From assembly GCF_026239675.1 (NCBI RefSeq), contig NZ_JAPIVQ010000006.1, positions 124,001-188,000 of the forward strand: a DNA stretch of 64,000 nucleotides, read 5' to 3'. Every line of letters begins with the position of its first letter. The stretch's first letter is position 1. A model generated the notes under the pieces. The model made no database searches and was not told where the DNA came from. It saw only the letters and a list, made by a program, of their open reading frames with translations. This DNA comes from Pedobacter sp. PLR. Lineage in GTDB: Bacteria > Bacteroidota > Bacteroidia > Sphingobacteriales > Sphingobacteriaceae. Of the stretch, positions 38,228 to 46,662 are shown one piece after another. The translations under genes and the position numbers were made by a program.

Positions 38228-38596
38228 ATGAACTTATTAGGCAATATCATCTGGATCGTATTTGGCGGCATCTTCATTTTTATCGAATACATCATCGGTG
38301 GATTAATTTTATGCCTTACCATTATCGGTATTCCATTTGGCCTGCAGTGTTTCAAATGCGCCTTCGTAGGATTAGCGCCATTCGGGGTAAAAATCACAGA
38401 TACTACTTCCAATACGGGTTGTTTATCTACGATTATGAATATCATCTGGTTGTTTTGTGGCGGTTTCTGGATTGCCTTAACCCATTTACTTTTCGGCTTA
38501 CTGTTTTGTATTACGATTATCGGAATTCCTTTCGGCAGACAACATTTCAAGCTCATGAATCTGGCCTTTACGCCTTTCGGAAAATCGATCAGTTAA
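38228..38596 (+). CDS. YccF domain-containing membrane protein
   Basis: 122 residues in two similar halves, each with a hydrophobic helix and the repeat LTIIGIPFGLQCFKCA / ITIIGIPFGRQHFKLM, then a FAPFG-like end (VGLAPFGVKI, NLAFTPFGKSI). This is the YccF pattern. It is an inner-membrane protein of unknown function. Its TAA stop overlaps the stop of the convergent App1-like gene in a shared TTAA. Confidence 0.93.
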   Translation: MNLLGNIIWIVFGGIFIFIEYIIGGLILCLTIIGIPFGLQCFKCAFVGLAPFGVKITDTTSNTGCLSTIMNIIWLFCGGFWIALTHLLFGLLFCITIIGIPFGRQHFKLMNLAFTPFGKSIS

Positions 38597-39570
38597 TCAT
38601 CAATCAGCCCGATTTTCTGAGCATAGGTAAAAGCATCCTTACTGTCTTTAAACAAGCAGGTACTGATTCCTGCAGCTTTCATTTTTCCCAATATTTTCAC
38701 AGTTTCTATTTCTTTCTCTTTACGGACATTCCTAATGAATACCGCAGCCACATTTTGTGGAAATTTCTCTGCAATCGTCGCATAAATAGCTGGGTCTTTC
38801 TGGGAGTTATCACCAAAAAATACGAACTTCTGATTGGGGAAAACAGCCATAATTCTTCTCAAACGAATCAATTTACCTTCATGACCCGTTTTACCGGTTT
38901 TGATTAAGCTGGTCCAGCGTTTCAATTGATTGAGCAAAAAAGCACCTTCCGGCAAACGGTTAAACCGAAAGGTTTCTACCAGATAGTCGTAGAGGTTCCA
39001 TTCTGTACTGGAAACATAGAAAAACGGATTGGGCTGATCGGCGGTAGTATGCGATACAGAGAGCAAACGATAAAGTTCGGCGATGCCGGGAAAGGTTTTC
39101 CGCGTCCTTGGATTTTTAATAAACAGCTCCCTTAACCTACGCCCGATGGTGGCCGAATGAGAAACCATCACCGTATCATCCACATCAGAAATAAATGCAT
39201 ATTGAGTGATGTGCGGCACATAAACCTTCCCTAAAGCCTCCCCTAATAGGGTTCCATCTTTGGCAAGGGCCTTCACTTTTACGCCATGCCAGCCTGCGGT
39301 TACATTTTCAAGCGCCACCCATTCGAACTTAAAAAAGCCATCATAAGCTGTTTTTTGCGCAATCAACTGCCCGTTAAAGTTTAGTTCCACCCTGGCAAAA
39401 GGGGCTGGTTTTACAATAAAAAGCTTCAAAAGGTGGGCAATATTTACAAAGAAATTATTGCTGTAGATCTGTTTTGTCTTCGCCTTAAAAGTAAACACAT
39501 GGCCATAAATAACCAGATTGTGGGTATGTCCATAGCCATGATATACTTTAACCTTACAGGATTTATTCAT
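38593..39570 (-). CDS. App1-type phosphatidate phosphatase domain protein (DUF2183)
   Basis: 325 residues. The N-terminal 125 residues look like a beta-sandwich; the C-terminal part is the App1 domain with the HAD-like motif ISDVDDTVMVSHS (DxDxT), a KTFPGI segment, FYVSSTEWNLYDYL and FFGDNSQKDPAIY. Eukaryotic App1 dephosphorylates phosphatidate; bacterial members are little studied. The adjacent lipid kinase gene (39624, divergent, 53 nt away) makes a lipid role plausible. Confidence 0.9.
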   Translation of the reverse strand: MNKSCKVKVYHGYGHTHNLVIYGHVFTFKAKTKQIYSNNFFVNIAHLLKLFIVKPAPFARVELNFNGQLIAQKTAYDGFFKFEWVALENVTAGWHGVKVKALAKDGTLLGEALGKVYVPHITQYAFISDVDDTVMVSHSATIGRRLRELFIKNPRTRKTFPGIAELYRLLSVSHTTADQPNPFFYVSSTEWNLYDYLVETFRFNRLPEGAFLLNQLKRWTSLIKTGKTGHEGKLIRLRRIMAVFPNQKFVFFGDNSQKDPAIYATIAEKFPQNVAAVFIRNVRKEKEIETVKILGKMKAAGISTCLFKDSKDAFTYAQKIGLIDD

Positions 39571-39623
39571 TGTTAATTAAAACAGAGTAAGCCGGAAGTT
39601 GTTTGTGGTATTAAACAATATCA

Positions 39624-40502
39624 ATGGGAGCAGGCAATTCGAGCGCAAAATTACTTTTCATTATTAACCCCGGTTCAGGCAACCAGCAAATTAACTATTC
39701 TGAAGCCATAGACCTTCATTTTAAAGCTGCGTCAGAGAAAATTGAGATTTTTGAACTCCCTAAAAACTGTAGTTTAGAAAAAATCAAACAAGCTATTGAT
39801 CAGTCGAAAGCCGATCGCGTGATCGCTGTTGGTGGTGATGGCACTTTAAAACTCGTTGCCGAATGCCTGGAGGGAACAAATATTCCAATTGGTATTATTC
39901 CGGCTGGTTCTGCCAACGGAATGGCCAAAGAATTAGGCATCCCCCTGGAACTGGAAGCTGCATTACAGGTAGCAGCAAAAGGACAGCCGAAGAAAATCCA
40001 TGCCATCAAGGTAAACGGGGAGCTCTGTATCCACCTTGCCGATATTGGCTTTAACGCCTATATCATCAGACGTTTCGACAATCTGCCTCAGCGCGGAATG
40101 ATAGGTTATGCAAAAGCCGCCTGGCAAGCCCTGTGGAGCCACCATAAAATGGAAGTGGAAATAGAAATTAAGGGACAGCAGATTAAAACTCAAGCTGCAA
40201 TGGTGGTGATTGCCAATGCCACCAGCTATGGTACAGGGGTAAAAATCAATCCGGAAGGCGACCTGACAGACGATCTCTTTGAGGTGATTTTAGTCAAGAA
40301 GTATACGGTCATAGAAATATTGAAGGTCAGATTTACAGAACTCCCTTTTAATCCGGAGAAGATTGAACTTTTCCATACCAAAGACCTCTGTATCAAAACC
40401 AAACACAAAGTCCATTTTCAGGTAGACGGGGAGTATATGGGCAAAGTAAACCGCGTAGATGCGACGATTTTGCCGGCAGCCATTACCATCATTACGCCCT
40501 AA
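39624..40502 (+). CDS. Diacylglycerol kinase family lipid kinase (YegS/DgkB-like)
   Basis: 292 residues. The DAGK catalytic motif GGDGTLKLVAECL is near residue 72-84, followed by GIIPAGSANGMAKELGIP (the GTAN-like region) and a C-terminal VDGEYMG. It opens LLFIINPGSGN, typical of the family. It phosphorylates a lipid such as diacylglycerol or a sphingoid base; members of this phylum make sphingolipids, so the substrate is open. Divergent from the App1-like phosphatase. Confidence 0.92.
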   Translation: MGAGNSSAKLLFIINPGSGNQQINYSEAIDLHFKAASEKIEIFELPKNCSLEKIKQAIDQSKADRVIAVGGDGTLKLVAECLEGTNIPIGIIPAGSANGMAKELGIPLELEAALQVAAKGQPKKIHAIKVNGELCIHLADIGFNAYIIRRFDNLPQRGMIGYAKAAWQALWSHHKMEVEIEIKGQQIKTQAAMVVIANATSYGTGVKINPEGDLTDDLFEVILVKKYTVIEILKVRFTELPFNPEKIELFHTKDLCIKTKHKVHFQVDGEYMGKVNRVDATILPAAITIITP

Positions 40503-40548
40503 AAAAGCAGGAATTACACTAATGTACCCGCTTTTTAAATGCAAAAAA

Positions 40549-41199
40549 CTAACGGCAGTACTTTGCAATCAAGTCATCAGCCAAACCAGAACCCATATTC
40601 CTGACGAACATAAAATCGGCACAGGCGCCCTGCAAATCTTTCTGTTTCAGCTTACGTTCCCCGGCTTTTACCCTTTCAGCAAAATAGGCCTCATCATAAC
40701 CCAGTTCTTCTTTTAGCCTGGAGAATCTGGCTTCATCTTCCGGTTTATAGCTTGCTTTTCCTTTATTTTTATAGAAATTCATGATCACCTCGGTGACCCC
40801 GGTATTGGAGATATAATTGGCGATTGCCAGATTGATTTCTGCTTTAGTTTTTCCATCACAACCATAGCCGGTCAGTTCAAAAACCATCGGTGCGATGAGG
40901 ACCACCGTAGAATCGTGCCCCTTTGGAACCTCCCATTTACCGCTACTGAGGCGGATCAGACGCAAGGCCTCCTGATCTAAATCTGTGCCTACGCCCGAAC
41001 GAACCGCGGAGTAGAACACCTCCCCCTGATCATTTAACTTAAATTCAATGTTGACGACTCCCTCGATACAATGGTGTAATGAATAGGGTGGATACACCTT
41101 ATTTTCCATCACAAAACGCTCCAGCCCACCTTTCAGGCGGGGTTGCGAAGCTGCAGAAAATCCGATCAGCAGGAAGCATAAAAAGAGAATCCTTTTCAT
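40549..41199 (-). CDS. Secreted protein with TonB C-terminal-like domain
   Basis: 216 residues with a signal peptide (MKRILFLCFLLIGFSAASQP). The middle (about 30-105) fits a TonB C-terminal domain: YPPYSLHHCIEGVVNIEFKL, DQGEVFYSAVRSGVGTDLDQ and EALRLIRLSSGKWEVP. There is no TM-plus-proline linker, so it is not a classic TonB. The C-terminal 100 residues are helical and unassigned. It is the last gene in the trp-hflX-rbfA run, 17 nt after the M23 gene. Confidence 0.75.
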   Translation of the reverse strand: MKRILFLCFLLIGFSAASQPRLKGGLERFVMENKVYPPYSLHHCIEGVVNIEFKLNDQGEVFYSAVRSGVGTDLDQEALRLIRLSSGKWEVPKGHDSTVVLIAPMVFELTGYGCDGKTKAEINLAIANYISNTGVTEVIMNFYKNKGKASYKPEDEARFSRLKEELGYDEAYFAERVKAGERKLKQKDLQGACADFMFVRNMGSGLADDLIAKYCR

Positions 41200-41216
41200 A
41201 CCCTAATTTACGGAAA

Positions 41217-41924
41217 TTAAATCAATGCCGCTTTAAATGTGTGCTTTAATATTGCGGAAGGATCGGGAGAATTCAACAGGAATACTGCCTTTTGAGAAAA
41301 CGGACAAACGCCCGGATAGTCTCCCCTGGCACTAAAAAGGTTGAAAATCAATTGAAAATGAAGGTGTGGAGGCCAGTGACCATTCTCTTCGGGGATCCCG
41401 AAAGTAGCAAATGCCGCTCCTTTGGCAATCTTTTGCCCTACTTTTAAATCAGCTATTGAGCTTAAGCTCAGGTGCCCGTATAAGGCATAGAATACCCGGC
41501 CATTGATGTCATATTTAAGGATAATGGTTGCCCCATAATCCCCGTAATGATCATTAAATTTAAAACTGTGGACTTCCGCTTTGTAAAAATTATAAACTTT
41601 TGTGCCTGCTGGGCCCCAGATATCGACCCCAAGGTGTAACCTACGGGGCTCTTCTCCAGCATCAAAATGAGAACTCCGGGCATAGATTGTCCGGTGTTCA
41701 TCATATCCACCAATCCCGTAACGGGCATTGGCTTTGGCCATCTGACCGGTAATCCAATCACTAAAAACAGCCGTATCGGCCAATACTTCCGGACTCAGCT
41801 CCGTATTGCTTGCGGTAAAGTTAAATGGATACAATTGATCCGATGCCGGATCAAAATCTACTACTTTTCCAATAACTACGCCTTCCAGATTTAACGGATG
41901 CTTAACGGTTGCTGTTTCCTGCAT
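41217..41924 (-). CDS. M23-type metallopeptidase
   Basis: 235 residues. Zinc ligands are complete: HLGVD (His97, Asp101) and HLH (His187, His189), with YGHLS at about 149-153. M23 enzymes cut peptidoglycan cross-links or peptides. No signal peptide or TM helix is visible at the N-terminus (MQETATVKHPLNLEGVVIGK), so how it reaches the wall is unclear, or it may act elsewhere. It lies 21 nt after rbfA. Confidence 0.88.
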   Translation of the reverse strand: MQETATVKHPLNLEGVVIGKVVDFDPASDQLYPFNFTASNTELSPEVLADTAVFSDWITGQMAKANARYGIGGYDEHRTIYARSSHFDAGEEPRRLHLGVDIWGPAGTKVYNFYKAEVHSFKFNDHYGDYGATIILKYDINGRVFYALYGHLSLSSIADLKVGQKIAKGAAFATFGIPEENGHWPPHLHFQLIFNLFSARGDYPGVCPFSQKAVFLLNSPDPSAILKHTFKAALI

Positions 41925-41945
41925 ATTTTATTTTAGCGGTATAAA

Positions 41946-42332
41946 TTAATCCGCTGTTTCTTCTGTATCCTCTGCTTGTCTTGGCTCCTTAGCGATCTTA
42001 TCAAAGATCTTGTCCATGTGCTGTACGTACTCATTAGTATCGTCCAGGAAGAACGTTAAGGTAGGCACTACCCTTGCCTGATGGCGAATTCTTGCACCTA
42101 ATTTATACCTGATCTCACTAGAATGAGAATTTACTTCTGCCACAGATAAAGTGGTATTGTTGGTATTTAAAAAGCTTAAATACACCTTTGCTACGGCTAA
42201 ATCCGGAGAAACGCGGACTTTAGTAATGGTAACCAGGGTATTCGGTAAATATGCTGCTCCTTCACGTTGAAATATACTTGCTAATTCCTCTTGCAGGACT
42301 CCGGCAAATTTCTGCTGACGTTTACTTTCCAT
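41946..42332 (-). CDS. rbfA: 30S ribosome-binding factor A
   Basis: 128 residues, a KH-type fold that helps mature the 16S rRNA 5' end. The opening ESKRQQKFAGVLQEELASIFQ, the VSPDLAVAKVYLSF core and the C-terminal RHQARVVPTLTFFLDDTNEY are typical. It lies between hflX (20 nt upstream) and the M23 gene, with two ribosome-linked genes side by side. Confidence 0.95.
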   Translation of the reverse strand: MESKRQQKFAGVLQEELASIFQREGAAYLPNTLVTITKVRVSPDLAVAKVYLSFLNTNNTTLSVAEVNSHSSEIRYKLGARIRHQARVVPTLTFFLDDTNEYVQHMDKIFDKIAKEPRQAEDTEETAD

Positions 42333-42352
42333 AATTATTGCAATCTTAAATA

Positions 42353-43543
42353 TTAATATAACAGCGTATCGTAAGGATAGCGGTCTGTATGTAAAGCTTT
42401 GACTTTATCGTACAATAGTTGTTTAAATTCTTCTAAATTCTCTTTGTGCAAGGCCGAGATAAACATCGCAGGGGCATTATTAGCTGCCATCCAGCTGTGC
42501 TCAAACTCTTCAAGGCTCAATGTAGATTTCTCGCCGTTCTCCAGATCCACTTCCGGACTCACATAGGCATCAATTTTATTGAACAGCACAATGGTTGGCT
42601 TGTCTCTTGCACCCAGGTCTTTTAAAGTTTCGTTGACCACATTGATCTGATCTTCAAAATTTGGATGAGAAATATCTACCACATGAATCAAAACGTTTGC
42701 TTCACGCACCTCGTCTAAGGTCGATTTGAAACATTCGATCAAATGGTGAGGCAGTTTGCGGATAAATCCAACCGTATCCGATAACAGGAAAGGAACGTTT
42801 TCGATCACCACTTTACGCACTGTTGTGTCTAAGGTGGCGAATAATTTATTTTCCGCGAACACTTCCGACTTCGACAACATGTTCATGATGGTTGATTTAC
42901 CTACGTTGGTATAACCTACCAATGCCACACGAATCAGATCCGTACGGTTTTTCCTTTGTGTCTCATTTTGCTTATCGATGAGTTTCAGGCGTTCTTTCAA
43001 AAGAGAGATCTTTTCCAGAATCATCCTTCTATCACTCTCAATCTGAGTCTCACCAGGACCTCTCATTCCGATCCCCCCTTTCTGGCGCTCCAGGTGGGTC
43101 CATAAACGGGTTAATCGTGGTAATAAGTATTGCAGCTGAGCCAGCTCCACCTGCGTTTTCGCCTGTGCAGTTTGCGCCCTGCCTGCAAAAATATCCAGAA
43201 TCAGGTTACTCCTGTCCAGCACTTTTACTTGCAGTTCACGCTCAATATTTCTCAGTTGTGAAGGAGACAATTCATCATCAAACACGACTAAATCTATTTC
43301 TTCCGACTTTACATAAGCCGCTATTTCTTCTAATTTTCCCGTACCTACAAAAGTACTACGGTCCGGTTTCTCCATTTTCTGAGTAAAAATGTTCGCCACA
43401 ACACCTCCGGCAGTATCTACCAGAAATGCCAGCTCGTCTAAATACTCTTTAGTCTCTTCTGGTTTTTCACCTTGTCTTATTACGCCAACAAGAACAGCAC
43501 GTTCAGGTTTAAGCGCGGTATCAAAATATTTTTGCTTTCCCAT
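42353..43543 (-). CDS. hflX: Ribosome-associated GTPase HflX
   Basis: 396 residues. HflX splits stalled ribosomes under stress. An N-terminal HflX domain has GTGKLEEIAAYV and VVFDDELSPSQLRNIERELQ, then the glycine-rich GGIGMRGPGETQIE. The G domain has GYTNVGKSTIMNML (G1), DTVGFIRKLP (G3) and FNKID (G4). It lies 22 nt after trpC. Confidence 0.97.
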   Translation of the reverse strand: MGKQKYFDTALKPERAVLVGVIRQGEKPEETKEYLDELAFLVDTAGGVVANIFTQKMEKPDRSTFVGTGKLEEIAAYVKSEEIDLVVFDDELSPSQLRNIERELQVKVLDRSNLILDIFAGRAQTAQAKTQVELAQLQYLLPRLTRLWTHLERQKGGIGMRGPGETQIESDRRMILEKISLLKERLKLIDKQNETQRKNRTDLIRVALVGYTNVGKSTIMNMLSKSEVFAENKLFATLDTTVRKVVIENVPFLLSDTVGFIRKLPHHLIECFKSTLDEVREANVLIHVVDISHPNFEDQINVVNETLKDLGARDKPTIVLFNKIDAYVSPEVDLENGEKSTLSLEEFEHSWMAANNAPAMFISALHKENLEEFKQLLYDKVKALHTDRYPYDTLLY

Positions 43544-43565
43544 GTAGCCTACAAAGATACAAAAG

Positions 43566-44357
43566 TTATACCGAGATCAGCTGACTGACAAAGTCGGCCA
43601 TTGATGCGCCCGGATTTTGAGTTTTCATGAAGTTTTCACCGATCAGGAAACCGTCAAATCCCGCTGCTCTCAATTCGTTGATGGTTATCGGGTCACTAAT
43701 CGCACTTTCAGAAATTTTCAGAAAGTCATCAGGAATCTCGTCTACCAGGTCAAAAGAAGTCTGGATATTCACAGAAAAATCAGCCAGGTTACGGTTGTTT
43801 ACACCGATGGCATCCAGCTCAGGAATCACGCTTCTTTGCAACTCATCCAGGTTATGAACTTCCAGCAACACATTCAAGCCCAGACTTTTAGCAAAAACAG
43901 CCATATCTTCAATCTCATCGGGAGTTAGAATCGCGGCAATCAGCAGGATAATGTCTGCCCCCAATGCTTTGGCTTCCAGAATCTGATACTCATCGATCAT
44001 GAAATCTTTTCTCAGAATAGGAATGTTATTCGCAGCTCTGGCGGCTAATAAGTCGTTGGTATGTCCACCAAAGAAATCTACATCTGTTAACACGGAAAGC
44101 GCCGAAGCACCTGCTGCTGCATAGGCAGTAGTCACCTCTTCTACAGTCACTTTGTCATTAATGATGCCTTTTGAAGGAGAACGGCGTTTAAACTCGGCAA
44201 TGATTCCCGAACGCTTTTCATCCAGCAAAAATTCTTCAAATGAATAAGGTGTACGGTTAAAGTGTATTGCCGATTCCAGCATTTTTGTAGAAACCAGTTC
44301 TTTGGCCAGGGCCACTTCTTCGCGCTTGCGAAGTACAATTTTATCTAAAATATTCAT
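43566..44357 (-). CDS. trpC: Indole-3-glycerol phosphate synthase
   Basis: Closes the ring to indole-3-glycerol phosphate in tryptophan synthesis. 263 residues of TIM barrel: IIAEFKRRSPSKG, ALSVLTDVDFFGG, ILRKDFMIDEYQI and GVNNRNLADF with the family's active-site residues, then a phosphate-binding end (GFDGFLIGENFM). It has no fused TrpF. It lies 3 nt after trpG. trpD, which normally stands between these steps, is absent. Confidence 0.96.
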   Translation of the reverse strand: MNILDKIVLRKREEVALAKELVSTKMLESAIHFNRTPYSFEEFLLDEKRSGIIAEFKRRSPSKGIINDKVTVEEVTTAYAAAGASALSVLTDVDFFGGHTNDLLAARAANNIPILRKDFMIDEYQILEAKALGADIILLIAAILTPDEIEDMAVFAKSLGLNVLLEVHNLDELQRSVIPELDAIGVNNRNLADFSVNIQTSFDLVDEIPDDFLKISESAISDPITINELRAAGFDGFLIGENFMKTQNPGASMADFVSQLISV

Positions 44358-44360
44358 CTT

Positions 44361-44951
44361 TTAAGCTTCTAACCAGTTTTTCATCATTTCCTTACCGTAT
44401 TCTGTCAGCACACTTTCAGGGTGAAACTGAACGCCTCTAACATCATATTCTTTATGCCTTAAGGCCATAATCTCCTGATCTTTATCAGTAGCAGTTATGG
44501 TTAAGCAATCAGGCAAGCCCTCATTATTCACCACCCAGGAATGGTAACGACCAACATTGATCACTTCCGGACAGTTATGGAAAAGTATTTCTTCCTTATC
44601 CAGTACCTGAATTGGGGTAGCGATACCATGCATCGGTCTGCCCAGGTTCAATAGCGTACCACCAAATGCCTGTGCAATGGCTTGTTGTCCTAAACACACC
44701 CCAAAGATACTCTTAGTGGCTGCATATTCTTTAATCACGTCCAATAACAAACCTGCTTCTTCCGGAATTCCCGGACCCGGCGAAAGGATAATTTTATCGT
44801 ATTCCGCCACCGCCGACAATTCGAATTTATCATTACGCCAGACTTCTACTTCTCTACCTAACTCATTGACCAGGTGGACCAAATTATAAGTGAATGAATC
44901 GTAATTGTCAATTACCAATACTTTCTTCTGCATCTCTTTATCGTTTGTCAT
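44361..44951 (-). CDS. trpG: Anthranilate synthase glutamine amidotransferase subunit
   Basis: Supplies ammonia from glutamine to TrpE. 196 residues. The class-I amidotransferase triad is visible: Cys in GVCLGQQAIAQ, and His/Glu in QFHPESVLTE; LSPGPGIPEEAG forms the oxyanion region. It opens VLVIDNYDSFTYNLVHL. The start at 44951 lies 1 nt after the trpE stop; an internal ATG at 44933 (MQKKVLVIDN) is an equally natural start. In some bacteria this subunit also serves folate (PabA). Confidence 0.94.
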   Translation of the reverse strand: MTNDKEMQKKVLVIDNYDSFTYNLVHLVNELGREVEVWRNDKFELSAVAEYDKIILSPGPGIPEEAGLLLDVIKEYAATKSIFGVCLGQQAIAQAFGGTLLNLGRPMHGIATPIQVLDKEEILFHNCPEVINVGRYHSWVVNNEGLPDCLTITATDKDQEIMALRHKEYDVRGVQFHPESVLTEYGKEMMKNWLEA

Positions 44952-44952
44952 G

Positions 44953-46356
44953 TTATATGCCTGTGGCCATTTCTACAGCTCTGCGAAGTGCTGCAATTTT
45001 GTTATTTACTTCCTGCATTTCATTTTCAGGGATAGAATCGGCCACAATACCCGCTCCTGCCCTATAATGCAATTCATTGTTTTTACTCATAAAGGTACGG
45101 ATCATGATGGCATGATTAAACGTATCGTTAAAGCCCATATATCCGATGGCACCGGCGTAAAAATTACGTCCTAAGCCTTCATATTCATCAATCAGCTGCA
45201 TGGCGCGGTATTTTGGTGCACCGCTCAATGTTCCTGCCGGGTAAGTATCAGCCACTACTTTAAAAGAAGAAACATCTTTTTGCAGGTTACCGCTTACTTT
45301 AGACACGAGGTGGATCAAATGAGAATAATATTGTACTTCTTTGAAAGACTTCACCTCCACCCCACTGCAATGTCTGCTCAGGTCGTTTCTTGCCAGATCA
45401 ACCAACATCACGTGTTCTGCGCTTTCCTTAGGATCCTGCTCCAGCTTTCTGGCCAGTTCCGCATCTTCTTCATCATTTCCGGTACGTTTAAAGGTACCTG
45501 CGATCGGGAAGATATTGGCTACATTGTTTTTAATGGTGATTTGTGCTTCCGGAGAAGAACCGAATAATTTGAAATTTCCATAGTCGAAATAGAAAAGATA
45601 TGGAGAAGGATTGATGGAACGTAAGCAACGGTATACGTTAAACTCATCACCCAAAAACCCCTGTTTAAATGCTCTTGATGGCACAATCTGAAAAACATCA
45701 CCTCTTAAAATGTGTGTTTTCATTTTGTCGACGATGTCCATAAAGCCCTGATCGGTTAGGTTAGAACTTTCTTCACCAATGGTTTTAAAGCTGTATTCCG
45801 GGAAGTTTTTATTCTGTACCAGGTATTCCATTTTCGCAAGATCATCGTCTTCATCACCGTTAAAAGTATTTTTAAACAGCGTCACTTCGTTCTTAAAGTG
45901 GTCTATAGCAATGATATACCGATAAATATGGTATTGCATCAATGGGATTTCCTCTCCTTCAGGGGAAGTCGCCTGGAAAGCGATATCTTCAAAATGGGGA
46001 ATGGCATTCCAGGTGAAATAACCAAATAAACCGTTAGAGATATAGCGCGTATCTTCTACAACGCCAGGCTCGAACTGCTGCTTAAAAGCATCAATTTCTT
46101 CAGTAAGCACAAAGTTCTCTTTTTCTACTTTTTTTCCATCGGGAAAGTAAGTAGATAAGATGCCATTTTTCAATACGATCCCTGCCACTGGCTGGGCACA
46201 CACGTAACTCACTGAGTTCTCACGGCTGTGGTAATCAGAACTTTCCAATAGAATGGTGTTCGGAAATACATCCCTCAGCCTCAGGTAAATGCTTACCGGA
46301 GTAGTGGTATCCGCAAGACGCTTCTTGTAAGTGGTGTTAATGATATAATTCTTCAT
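44953..46356 (-). CDS. trpE: Anthranilate synthase component I
   Basis: Makes anthranilate from chorismate, the first step of tryptophan synthesis. 467 residues. N-terminal feedback-site region with LLESSDYHSRENSVSY (the LLES element binds tryptophan), and catalytic core motifs GDVFQIVPSRAF, PSPYLFYFDYG, GSSPEAQITI, PIAGTFKRT, LVDLARNDLSRHC and TYPAGTLSGAPK. It is preceded by the leader at 46474-46610. Confidence 0.96.
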   Translation of the reverse strand: MKNYIINTTYKKRLADTTTPVSIYLRLRDVFPNTILLESSDYHSRENSVSYVCAQPVAGIVLKNGILSTYFPDGKKVEKENFVLTEEIDAFKQQFEPGVVEDTRYISNGLFGYFTWNAIPHFEDIAFQATSPEGEEIPLMQYHIYRYIIAIDHFKNEVTLFKNTFNGDEDDDLAKMEYLVQNKNFPEYSFKTIGEESSNLTDQGFMDIVDKMKTHILRGDVFQIVPSRAFKQGFLGDEFNVYRCLRSINPSPYLFYFDYGNFKLFGSSPEAQITIKNNVANIFPIAGTFKRTGNDEEDAELARKLEQDPKESAEHVMLVDLARNDLSRHCSGVEVKSFKEVQYYSHLIHLVSKVSGNLQKDVSSFKVVADTYPAGTLSGAPKYRAMQLIDEYEGLGRNFYAGAIGYMGFNDTFNHAIMIRTFMSKNNELHYRAGAGIVADSIPENEMQEVNNKIAALRRAVEMATGI

Positions 46357-46473
46357 CTTAAATCTTAGTTTTCATCAGTATGCAATTGTTTTTCATTGGA
46401 TATCACTGTTTTTCAATTGTTATGAAGCTTGCAACCGCAGGTTTCATCGCCGTCGTAAAAAAAATTTTATAAC

Positions 46474-46503
46474 AAAAAACCCGACGTGTGGTTACGTCGG
46501 GTT
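46474..46503 (-). terminator. Attenuator terminator in the trpE leader
   Basis: A perfect 10-bp stem AACCCGACGT/ACGTCGGGTT (46478-46487 with 46494-46503) and 6-nt loop. On the minus strand it is followed by a T tract. It lies 117 nt before trpE and 29 nt after the stop of the leader peptide, so it would stop trpE transcripts early. A CGTCG in the leader (on the minus strand, within 46545-46560) could pair with CGACG of the stem as part of an antiterminator. Confidence 0.85.
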
Positions 46504-46532
46504 ATAAGTGTGGTTTGGTTTAGGTTGATAAA

Positions 46533-46610
46533 CTATAATGTACACGAAGCTACGACGAAACTCTTTTCAGAATTACTGCGCCATTGCCAAGTATGTATAT
46601 TGTTAATCAT
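46533..46610 (-). CDS. trpL: Candidate trp leader peptide
   Basis: A 25-codon frame that opens MINNIHTWQW and ends in TAG at 46533. Codons 8 and 10 are both TGG (46587-46589 and 46581-46583). Two Trp codons in so short a frame, between a consensus promoter and a strong terminator, right before trpE, is the layout of ribosome-mediated attenuation. Stalling at these codons when charged tRNA-Trp is scarce would favour readthrough. The predicted transcription start is almost at the ATG, so the peptide may be made from a leaderless or nearly leaderless RNA, which is a point of doubt. Confidence 0.7.
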   Translation of the reverse strand: MINNIHTWQWRSNSEKSFVVASCTL

Positions 46611-46616
46611 GTGCAA

Positions 46617-46647
46617 CAAAAATATAAATAAATCTTACAACACCAAA
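46617..46647 (-). promoter_or_regulatory. Promoter of the trp leader
   Basis: On the minus strand TTTG (46644-46647), 19 nt, then TATTTTTG (46617-46624), matching TTTG-N19-TAnnTTTG exactly. It is six bases before the leader-peptide ATG. Confidence 0.75.
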
Positions 46648-46662
46648 TTAAATTGTGAAATT

